Shown: positions 1-5,650 of the stretch, in pieces
How positions within the stretch are numbered: position 1 is the first letter of the stretch
How the letters are laid out: the number at the start of each line of letters is the position of its first letter
Notes under the pieces: model-generated
Database searches by the model: none
The model's input: only the letters and a program-made list of their open reading frames with translations
Told to the model about the DNA's origin: nothing
Position numbers and translations under genes: made by a program
Assembly (NCBI GenBank): GCA_021414045.1
Contig: JAIOPF010000175.1
Location: 1 to 5,650, forward strand
Length of the DNA stretch: 5,650 nt
Reading direction: 5' to 3'
Origin: Deltaproteobacteria bacterium
GTDB lineage: Bacteria; UBA10199; DSSB01

Positions 1-408
1 TCCTTCCTTCGTTTTCTTTATCCCCGTGTCCTTTTTGAACCCTCTCCCTTCGTCAAGGTCGGTCGACCCGAAGACTACATCGTCGGCGAAGTTTCCGAAA
101 AATATAAAGAAAGCAACCGTCTCTGGATGATTCGTACCAACGACGGCATGTATTCGCTGCTCGCGATCTGCACTCACCTGGGTTGCACCCCGCGTTGGCT
201 CGCGACCGAGCAAAAGTTTAAGTGCCCGTGCCATGGTTCCGGTTTCAAGATGAACGGAATCAATTTCGAAGGCCCTGCGCCTCGTCCCCTCGAACGCGTG
301 AAGATCAACTTGGACGCCGACGGAATCATCGTCGTCGATAAGTCGAAGACTTTCCGCTACGAAAAGGGCGAGTGGGACAATCCCGACGCATTCCTGAAAC
401 TGGCCTAG
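1..408 (+). CDS. Rieske 2Fe-2S iron-sulfur protein of a bc/b6f-type complex (5' end outside window)
   Basis: The frame is open from base 1 to the TAG at 406-408, giving 135 visible residues; the start codon and any N-terminal membrane anchor lie upstream of the window. Box I, CTHLGC, begins at base 169 and box II, CPCHGS, at base 223. Together they supply the two Cys and two His ligands of the 2Fe-2S cluster and the cysteine pair that forms the stabilising disulfide. The two boxes are 18 residues apart (first Cys to first Cys), which matches the compact b6f-type Rieske fold rather than the longer mitochondrial bc1 loop. A GPAPRPL segment follows box II, as expected. A methionine at base 127 opens an internal stretch but is not the start, because family-like sequence ([20 protein letters not shown]) is readable in frame before it. 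In this family the protein takes an electron from quinol at the Qo site and passes it to a c-type cytochrome. It is followed after 35 bases by cytochrome b. Confidence 0.96.
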   Translation, partial: SFLRFLYPRVLFEPSPFVKVGRPEDYIVGEVSEKYKESNRLWMIRTNDGMYSLLAICTHLGCTPRWLATEQKFKCPCHGSGFKMNGINFEGPAPRPLERVKINLDADGIIVVDKSKTFRYEKGEWDNPDAFLKLA

Positions 409-434
409 GCACCTTTTTTCCAACCGCAGATTCC

Positions 435-438
435 AGGA
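435..438 (+). promoter_or_regulatory. Ribosome binding site that sets the cytochrome b start
   Basis: AGGA lies five bases before the ATG at 444. The same frame is also open from an ATG at 372, but that one lies inside the Rieske gene. The 24 residues it would add do not look like a cytochrome b N-terminus, so 444 is the preferred start. Confidence 0.6.
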
Positions 439-443
439 CATCT

Positions 444-1232
444 ATGAAAGATAAAATTCAAGACATCCAAGAAACGATCGTGAAGAGCCCGGTATGGAAA
501 TCGGTCTTCCGCCACGGTTACGCCGACACTCCGCGAAACCGCATTCTCATGATCGCCAGCAACGTTTTCCTCCATTTGCATCCTTCGAAGCTGCGGCGTC
601 ACGGCCTCACCTTGCGCTACACCTGGTGCGCCGGCGGACTGACCTTCTTTTTCTTCCTCGTGACCGTCGTCACGGGCGTCTTGTTGATGTTCTATTATCG
701 ACCGGTCGCCGAGTACGCCTATAACGACATGAAATACCTTCAGTTCGACATTCCCTTCGGCATGGTGACGCGCAACATGCACCGTTGGGCGGCCCATGCC
801 ATGGTCATCATGGTCATGCTGCATATGTTCCGCGTTTTCATGACGGGATCCTACAAGCCGCCCCGCGAGTTCAATTGGGTGGTCGGCGTTCTATTGCTCA
901 CCTTGACGCTCTTGCTCTCTTTCACCGGATATCTCCTGCCTTGGGATCAGCTCTCCATCTGGGCGGTCACCGTCGGAACCAACATGGCCCGATCGACGCC
1001 CCTCATGGGCAGCGAGGGTCCCTTGGCCGAACAGGTCTCGAAGTTGACCGGTTTAGTGACGCCGCGCTACGACGCGCGAAGCTTGTTGACCGCCGGAACG
1101 GTGGTCGCCGCGCCCACGCTGCTACGGTTTTACGTGTTGCATTGCATTTTCATTCCCATCGTCGCGGCCTTGCTGATGATCGTGCATTTCTGGCGGGTGC
1201 GCAAAGATGGAGGCATCTCCGGCCCCATGTAA
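444..1232 (+). CDS. petB: Cytochrome b N-terminal half, cytochrome b6-like, with probable haem ci cysteine
   Basis: This 262-residue protein has four main membrane helices (about 60-85, 113-133, 145-165 and 228-250). Haem b ligands are seen as H113 and H127 (14 apart) in helix B and H233 and H248 (15 apart) in helix D. The 15-residue spacing in helix D is the b6f/b6c pattern; bc1 has 14. Cys62, in WCAGG, lies 51 residues before H113, exactly as Cys35 of chloroplast cytochrome b6 lies before His86. Cys35 binds the extra haem ci (cn), so this protein probably carries it too. Other family landmarks are FYYRP, MHRWAAH, PWDQ and the C-terminal ISGP. A loop about 19 residues longer than in b6 lies between PWDQ and helix D. 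The role is to carry electrons across the membrane from the Qo to the Qi site. The next gene supplies the rest of cytochrome b, so the protein is split as in b6f. The symbol is by similarity; qcrB would be an equal choice. Confidence 0.95.
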   Translation: MKDKIQDIQETIVKSPVWKSVFRHGYADTPRNRILMIASNVFLHLHPSKLRRHGLTLRYTWCAGGLTFFFFLVTVVTGVLLMFYYRPVAEYAYNDMKYLQFDIPFGMVTRNMHRWAAHAMVIMVMLHMFRVFMTGSYKPPREFNWVVGVLLLTLTLLLSFTGYLLPWDQLSIWAVTVGTNMARSTPLMGSEGPLAEQVSKLTGLVTPRYDARSLLTAGTVVAAPTLLRFYVLHCIFIPIVAALLMIVHFWRVRKDGGISGPM

Positions 1233-1253
1233 GGACGGAATAAGGAATAGCCC

Positions 1254-2054
1254 ATGGCAGAGATTAAAGACGCTTCGGAAATCCCCGAAGTCATCGATCC
1301 CAAAACCGACAAAGTTCACACCTGGCCCCATTTGGTGCGGGCGGAGTTCATTTGCGGCCTCTTGATTTTCATGGGCCTTTTCGTGTGGTCTTTGTTGTTG
1401 GACGCTCCGCTAGAAGAACCGGCGGATCCGACCAAGACGCCCAACCCATCGAAAGCTCCCTGGTACTTCTTGGGGTTGCAGGAAATCCTGGTTTATTTCG
1501 ATCCTTGGATGGCCGGCGTAGTCTTGCCTTCCTTGATCATCGTCGGTTTGATGGTCATTCCTTATATTGACATCAATCCCAAGGGTAACGGGTACTACAC
1601 CTGGAAGGAACGCAAGTTCGCCGTCGCTAGCTTCTGCTTCGGCTTCCTGATTCTTTGGGTATCCCTGATCATCGTCGGCGTTTTCTTGCGTGGACCCGGA
1701 TGGAACTTCTTCGCGCCTTGGGCCGAATGGGATCCTCACAAAGTGGTCGCCCTGACCAACGTCGACCTGAACATTCTGGTCGCCAATTTGACGGGCTTGG
1801 ACATTCTTCGCAATTCCGTGGCCGCCGCGATCTTCGGGACTATCCTGGTCGGGGCCTATTATTCCTTGATTCCCATTTACTGGATGGTCAAGGTCAAGAC
1901 TTCGAAGACGCTCCAGGAATTAGGGATTGTTCGCTATGGAATCACCGCATTTCTCTTCCTGACGATGATGTCGCTGCCGATCAAGATGTTGCTGCGCTGG
2001 ACTTTGAACATCAAGTACATCGTCAAATTTCCTTGGATTAATTTGAACATTTAG
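1254..2054 (+). CDS. Cytochrome b C-terminal half, subunit IV-like, with extra transmembrane helices
   Basis: This is a 266-residue membrane protein whose start is supported by AAGGA at 1242-1246, seven bases before the ATG; the gap to cytochrome b is 21 bases. Hydrophobic segments lie at about 31-50, 86-106, 122-145, 188-211 and 227-247. The first three fit helices E, F and G of the cytochrome b C-terminal domain, and the last two go beyond the three helices of chloroplast subunit IV. The Qo-site motif PEWY is represented by APWY at residues 68-71, so its glutamate is absent; E77 and D83 are the nearest acidic residues downstream. A Trp- and Pro-rich segment follows helix 3 (GPGWNFFAPWAEWDPHK, 147-163). 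With the preceding gene it completes a split cytochrome b and should form part of the quinol oxidation pocket facing the Rieske protein. I recall similar APWY-containing proteins in several non-photosynthetic lineages, so this looks like a recognised subfamily rather than a broken gene. It could be named petD-like, but the extra helices make that symbol uncertain. Confidence 0.93.
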   Translation: MAEIKDASEIPEVIDPKTDKVHTWPHLVRAEFICGLLIFMGLFVWSLLLDAPLEEPADPTKTPNPSKAPWYFLGLQEILVYFDPWMAGVVLPSLIIVGLMVIPYIDINPKGNGYYTWKERKFAVASFCFGFLILWVSLIIVGVFLRGPGWNFFAPWAEWDPHKVVALTNVDLNILVANLTGLDILRNSVAAAIFGTILVGAYYSLIPIYWMVKVKTSKTLQELGIVRYGITAFLFLTMMSLPIKMLLRWTLNIKYIVKFPWINLNI

Positions 2055-2063
2055 GAGCCGGTC

Positions 2064-4709
2064 ATGGCGCTTGCGGGTCGCGAGAGATCTTTCAGTTTTG
2101 TTTGGTTTTTGCTGGCGGGGGTCCTGATGGTCCTTGTGGCGTGGTTCGTCTATGACGAAGCCATAGGCCGCCGTTCGTGGAAGATCTACGCTCAAGAATG
2201 GGCGGAGCTCGAAACGAAGCGCTTGCAGGAGGCCATTGCCAAAGAGTCGAAAAACGTCGATCCGAAAAAGCTGAAACAGATCGAGCTGGAACGTGAAAAA
2301 GCCCAGCAGGCCCTGGAAGGCCAAGAGTTCGCGGATCTCAGCAACGAACTCATCGCTCGACAGAACGCCCTCGATGTGGCCAACCAAAATCTGCAATTCG
2401 CCAAGGCGGACTTGGACGAAATCTTCTATATGTGGAAGCATTCCCAGCACGAGGGACATGACTTCTCCGAGCACAAAAAGCATTACGAAGAGGTCGAGGC
2501 GAAGATCAAGAAGTTGACGGAAGTCCAGACCCAGCGCGAAACCGAGCTATTCGCCGTCCAAGAAAAAATCAACATCCTGAAGAACAAGCTCAAGGATCTC
2601 GATGTCCAAAAAACCGGCCTGACCAAGAAGGTCGATGCCCTGCAAAAGCAATTGGATGCGGTGCAAGATCGCGGCGATCCCATCGATCAATATGTGCTGC
2701 CCGACTTGGGCAAGGCCGGGGCGGTAAGCTGGGGGACGGTCGATCGATGTACCAGCTGTCATATTCCCATTCTTAAGCCGGGATATGAGAAGCTGAAAGA
2801 ACCCTTCAATACGCACCCGCATATCAACGAAATTTTCAATAAACACCCGGTCGAGGATTACGGCTGCGTGACCTGCCATGGCGGGCAAGGGCGGGCGACA
2901 CAGATCAAGGGCAAGCCTCTGGAAGAGGGCGACTATGCCCACGGATTCGAGCACCACTGGAAAACCCCCTTGTTGCGCGGCGATTTCGTCCAGTCGAGCT
3001 GCAATAAGTGCCATGTCCAGCAGTTCAATCTCGATTTAGCACCGACCTACACTCTCGGAAAACATCTTTTCGTCAATTACGGTTGTATCAATTGCCACCT
3101 CGTCAAGGGGTTGGAATGGGCTCCTAAATCCGGTCCGGATTTGACAAAAATCAAAGACAAGGTTTACCCGGAATGGTTTTTAGCTTGGGTGAAAAAGCCG
3201 ACCGACTATCTGCCGAAAACCAAGATGCCCCAAGTTCCATGGAAAAATGAAAAAGATCCCATCTTGGCGATGTCTTATATTCTTAGCAAAAGCGAACCCT
3301 TCAATTGGAAATACGGAAAGTTTCCAGGTGGCAGCGTAGAGAAGGGCAAAGAACTTTTTACCAGCGTCGGTTGTTTTGCATGTCACAACCTTGACGGAGA
3401 AGGCGGTGGATCCGGCCCAGCCCTTGACCGTATCGCCGAAAAAACAAGTTCTGATTGGATTTATAACTGGATCCAAGATCCTAAGAACTGGTCGGCGAGT
3501 CATCGCATGCCCAGCCTGCGCCTGACTCAGGATGAGGCTGCTGATATCACCGCCTATGTTGCTTCGCACGGCAAAAAGCCGGACGAGGACGCCGCGCTTC
3601 GTGCCGCATTGGCCGATCCCGAAAACGTTAAAGAGGGTTTCCGAGTCATCAACACTTACGGTTGCTACGCCTGTCATAATATTGCGGGCTTCGAAAAGGC
3701 TTCCAATCCTTCTGTCGAGTTGACTAATTTCTCTCGAAAGGACGTGAGTGAGTTGGCCTTTGGCGATGCCAAGATTCCCGAAACGTGGGAAGCCTGGACC
3801 GATGGAAAACTGAGAAATCCACAAATGTTTGTCGACGAACGCTCTAGCAGCTTCATGCCGAAGCCGAACATCGACGATGAGCAACGACATGCCTTGTTGG
3901 TTTTCCTCAAGGGACAAGCCCCGGAGGCGTTGCCGCAAAAATACATCGCCTTCGATCCTGAGATTGAAAATGGCCGCCATCTTGTTAATAAATACAACTG
4001 CAAGGCCTGTCACGTGATTGAAGGCGAGGGTCAAGATGTGGCCAAGTGGATCAAGGAACCCAACTTCCTCCCGCCTAACTTGGCTTCAACCGGAGCGCGT
4101 CTCCAGACGGATTGGATGCGTGGTTTCCTTCATAACCCAGGGGATTATCCGAAAGTTCGCAGTTGGTTGAACATCCGCATGCCAACTTTTCAAATGGATA
4201 ATTCCGAAGTTGAAGCTTTGGTGAAGTACTTTAAGAAATATGACCATGCCGAAGGATTGTTGGAAGTCGTTGATGTCAAGGCGACTCCCGAGGAAGTGGC
4301 CGCCGCGCAAAAGTTGATGGGTCCCGAGAATTTCAACTGCTACAGCTGTCACATTTTCGAAGGGAAATTCCCCGAGGGCGGGCCTACCGTGTGGGCTCCT
4401 AACCTGGCTTATGCCCACGAGCGGATACGTCCTCAATGGCTAAATAAGTGGGTTCGAAATCCAGGCGACCTTGTCCCTGGAACTCGGATGCCGGGCTATT
4501 ACCCTGAACCCAACAGCGGTCCGAAGGATGTCTTGGACGGCAACGACGAAAAGCAAATCGACGCCATCGTCCATTACATCATGTCGATAGGAAAGAAGGC
4601 CGGCGTCGTTCCTTCGGAAGAAGGCAAGCCTTCGGCCGAATCCAAGCCCGCCGATCAGGGAGAAAAGAAGCCGGAAGAGGCGGCGAAGACGCCGCAAGCC
4701 AAATTGTAA
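2064..4709 (+). CDS. Membrane-anchored coiled-coil octahaem c-type cytochrome
   Basis: This 881-residue protein has one hydrophobic segment (about 11-30), read as an uncleaved anchor with the rest in the periplasm. A charged Lys/Glu/Gln-rich region (about 38-205) has coiled-coil character and a His-rich break at 126-140. Eight CXXCH sites start at C229, C268, C313, C341, C437, C534, C646 and C759. The first three are close together, surrounded by His, and lack an obvious Met ligand. The last five each head a class I-like cytochrome c unit of about 96-113 residues. Each unit has Trp-containing segments (for example WFLAWVKKP, WIYNWIQDP, WLNKWVRNP) and then a Met-Pro: M388, M482, M598, M706 and M809, the likely axial ligands. 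The tail from about 846 is Pro/Lys/Glu-rich. AGGAG at 2053-2057 overlaps the upstream stop codon, only nine bases separate the genes, and ATG at 2064 is the clear start. No cytochrome c1 or f gene is visible, so this is the probable electron acceptor of the Rieske protein. The haem count is seen; the partner role is inferred. Confidence 0.93.
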   Translation: MALAGRERSFSFVWFLLAGVLMVLVAWFVYDEAIGRRSWKIYAQEWAELETKRLQEAIAKESKNVDPKKLKQIELEREKAQQALEGQEFADLSNELIARQNALDVANQNLQFAKADLDEIFYMWKHSQHEGHDFSEHKKHYEEVEAKIKKLTEVQTQRETELFAVQEKINILKNKLKDLDVQKTGLTKKVDALQKQLDAVQDRGDPIDQYVLPDLGKAGAVSWGTVDRCTSCHIPILKPGYEKLKEPFNTHPHINEIFNKHPVEDYGCVTCHGGQGRATQIKGKPLEEGDYAHGFEHHWKTPLLRGDFVQSSCNKCHVQQFNLDLAPTYTLGKHLFVNYGCINCHLVKGLEWAPKSGPDLTKIKDKVYPEWFLAWVKKPTDYLPKTKMPQVPWKNEKDPILAMSYILSKSEPFNWKYGKFPGGSVEKGKELFTSVGCFACHNLDGEGGGSGPALDRIAEKTSSDWIYNWIQDPKNWSASHRMPSLRLTQDEAADITAYVASHGKKPDEDAALRAALADPENVKEGFRVINTYGCYACHNIAGFEKASNPSVELTNFSRKDVSELAFGDAKIPETWEAWTDGKLRNPQMFVDERSSSFMPKPNIDDEQRHALLVFLKGQAPEALPQKYIAFDPEIENGRHLVNKYNCKACHVIEGEGQDVAKWIKEPNFLPPNLASTGARLQTDWMRGFLHNPGDYPKVRSWLNIRMPTFQMDNSEVEALVKYFKKYDHAEGLLEVVDVKATPEEVAAAQKLMGPENFNCYSCHIFEGKFPEGGPTVWAPNLAYAHERIRPQWLNKWVRNPGDLVPGTRMPGYYPEPNSGPKDVLDGNDEKQIDAIVHYIMSIGKKAGVVPSEEGKPSAESKPADQGEKKPEEAAKTPQAKL

Positions 4710-4762
4710 TCGATGAATTTGATTGTGTTGACCCAATTTGAATCTGGAAAAGGAGATAGAAC
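4710..4762 (+). other. Longest intergenic gap of the operon, between octahaem cytochrome and copper protein
   Basis: This AT-rich 53-base spacer ends in the Shine-Dalgarno of the copper-protein gene. AATTTGA occurs twice, at 4716-4722 and 4735-4741, 19 bases apart. CAAATTG at 4700-4706 and CAATTTG at 4734-4740 form a perfect 7-base inverted pair. A TTGACC at 4728-4733 has no convincing -10 box at a suitable distance, and no terminator-like hairpin followed by a T tract is present. Read-through from the upstream genes is therefore the simplest view, with separate control of the last gene possible but unproven. Confidence 0.35.
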
Positions 4763-5605
4763 ATGTTGAATAAAAAGCTTACCGCCTTCGCGAGCGTGCT
4801 CGCGCTGGCTTTCTCGATGAGTACCGGTTGCGGCAAGAAGCCCTCCGATACGACCACGGCCGCCGAACCCGCGGCTGGTGAAAAGACCGAAGCCGCGGCT
4901 CCCGCCGCTCCTGCGGCCGGAACCGGCAGCATCAAGGGCAAGGTCAGCTTCACGGGTACCGCTCCGGATATGCCTGAACTGAAGCGCGAAGCCGATCCCT
5001 TCTGCGCCAAGACCCCGATGAAGGACCAAGAAGTGGTGCTTAATTCCAACGGTACCCTCAAGAATGTCGCCGTCATCGTCCAAGGTGCCCCTGCCGCAGT
5101 TCCTGAAGCCGCGGTGGTGTCGGAGATCGATCAGAACAATTGCATGTATGCTCCTCGTGTCGTCACCGGCGCCTTTGGCCAGAACATCAAGATCGTGAAC
5201 AGCGATCCGATTCTGCATAACGTTCATACCTATGCGGACACCAAGACCCTGTTCAACCGGGCCCAACCCAAGGGTTCCCCGGCCTTGGACAAGACCTTCA
5301 GCAAGGATGATGGAGCGGTCGTGAAGTTCAAGTGCGACGTCCATCCCTGGATGACCGGTTGGCTGGTGCTCAATGACAACGTCTTGAACGCGGTCACTGG
5401 CGACAATGGTGAATTCGAAATCAAGGGCGTCCCGGCGGGGACCTACAAGATCCAAGCCTGGAAAGAAAAGTACGGCCCCAAGACCATCGAAGTGAAGGTC
5501 GAGGCCGATAAGGCGGCGGAAGCCAACTTCACCTACGACGGCACTGAAAAGGCGGCTTTTGATTACAAAGAGATACACATCTCGATGAATCACGCTGGCA
5601 ACTAA
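4763..5605 (+). CDS. Probable lipoprotein with amicyanin-type cupredoxin domain and C-terminal carboxypeptidase-regulatory-like domain
   Basis: This 280-residue protein has a strong Shine-Dalgarno (AAAAGGAG, 4748-4755) seven bases before the ATG. The N-terminus has a lysine patch and a hydrophobic stretch ending in STGC, so C23 is the probable lipidated cysteine; Ser rather than Leu/Val at position -3 makes the lipobox imperfect. An Ala/Pro/Glu-rich linker covers about 32-54. The copper domain (about 55-204) has HNVH at 152-155 and CDVHPWM at 191-197. The likely type 1 copper ligands are H152, C191, H194 and M197. The C-x2-H-x2-M loop and the 39-residue His-to-Cys distance both match amicyanin as I recall it. 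Two further cysteines (C81, C127) could form a disulfide. Residues about 210-260 contain GEFEIKGVPAGTYKIQAW, typical of carboxypeptidase-regulatory/transthyretin-like beta-sandwich domains. Proteins of this layout are often labelled methylamine utilisation proteins, but no amine dehydrogenase gene is nearby. A periplasmic electron carrier for the upstream complex is the likely role, by inference. Confidence 0.88.
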   Translation: MLNKKLTAFASVLALAFSMSTGCGKKPSDTTTAAEPAAGEKTEAAAPAAPAAGTGSIKGKVSFTGTAPDMPELKREADPFCAKTPMKDQEVVLNSNGTLKNVAVIVQGAPAAVPEAAVVSEIDQNNCMYAPRVVTGAFGQNIKIVNSDPILHNVHTYADTKTLFNRAQPKGSPALDKTFSKDDGAVVKFKCDVHPWMTGWLVLNDNVLNAVTGDNGEFEIKGVPAGTYKIQAWKEKYGPKTIEVKVEADKAAEANFTYDGTEKAAFDYKEIHISMNHAGN

Positions 5606-5650
5606 GCCGATTCGCTAGAAGAATCCTAAAGCCCCGTCGGTGATCCCGGC

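Noticed and set aside
402..419. Terminator after the Rieske gene: GCCTAGGC palindrome followed by six T
   Set aside because: The palindrome has no room for a loop, so no stable hairpin can form, and a terminator here would cut the complex's operon.
372..443. Upstream in-frame ATG at 372 as the start of cytochrome b
   Set aside because: It lies inside the Rieske gene, adds 24 residues with no family likeness, and the ATG at 444 has its own AGGA at good spacing.
1..2054. Photosynthetic b6f complex from a cyanobacterium or plastid
   Set aside because: No cytochrome f is present, the PEWY motif is altered, subunit IV has extra helices, and the c partner is octahaem; the b6-like traits are shared with non-photosynthetic bacteria.
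3180..4034. Long open frame on the - strand (284 codons) opposite the octahaem gene
   Set aside because: The + strand carries haem motifs through this whole stretch; the reverse translation has no recognisable domain.
4728..4760. Promoter with TTGACC as -35 before the copper-protein gene
   Set aside because: The only -10-like hexamer (GATAGA at 4755) would be about 21 bases away and next to the start codon, so it is not a credible sigma-70 promoter.
4655..5593. Long open frame on the - strand (312 codons) opposite the copper-protein gene
   Set aside because: It is a composition-driven shadow: the + strand holds a recognisable copper protein with signal peptide and ribosome binding site, and the - frame shows no known motif and runs into the adjacent gene's 3' end.
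5609..5625. Small hairpin GATTC / GAATC after the last gene as a terminator
   Set aside because: The stem has only five pairs with mixed AT content and no T tract follows; the window ends too soon to judge.

Overview
This window holds most of an electron-transport operon from a diderm bacterium, read entirely on the + strand. It encodes a Rieske/cytochrome b quinol-oxidising complex followed by a very large multihaem cytochrome c and a blue-copper lipoprotein. The source organism cannot be named from sequence alone. The split, b6-like cytochrome b, the multihaem c protein in place of cytochrome f or c1, and the moderate-to-high GC would suit a deltaproteobacterial, Planctomycetota- or Acidobacteriota-type lineage. 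That is inference. No photosynthesis gene is visible.

Layout: (1) 1-408, 3' part of a Rieske 2Fe-2S protein, open at the left edge. (2) 444-1232, the cytochrome b N-terminal half (b6-like, four haem-ligand His plus a Cys aligned with the haem ci/cn cysteine of cytochrome b6). (3) 1254-2054, the cytochrome b C-terminal half (subunit IV-like with extra helices and an altered PEWY motif). (4) 2064-4709, an 881-residue protein with one N-terminal membrane anchor, a long coiled coil and eight CXXCH haem sites. (5) 4763-5605, a probable lipoprotein with an amicyanin-type copper site and a C-terminal beta-sandwich domain. Gaps between genes are 35, 21, 9 and 53 bases. Each start inside the window has a good Shine-Dalgarno sequence, so co-transcription is likely. 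The last 45 bases hold nothing I can support.

Proposed working of the set: quinol is oxidised at the cytochrome b/Rieske site. One electron passes through the b haems (and probably haem ci) to the quinone-reducing site, and the other through the Rieske cluster to the octahaem cytochrome. That cytochrome stands where cytochrome f or c1 would be, and the copper protein is a candidate downstream carrier. The points most worth a second look are the coiled-coil octahaem subunit with its 3+5 haem layout, the mixed b6f-like and non-b6f-like traits of the cytochrome b pair, and the amicyanin-like protein at the end of the same operon.
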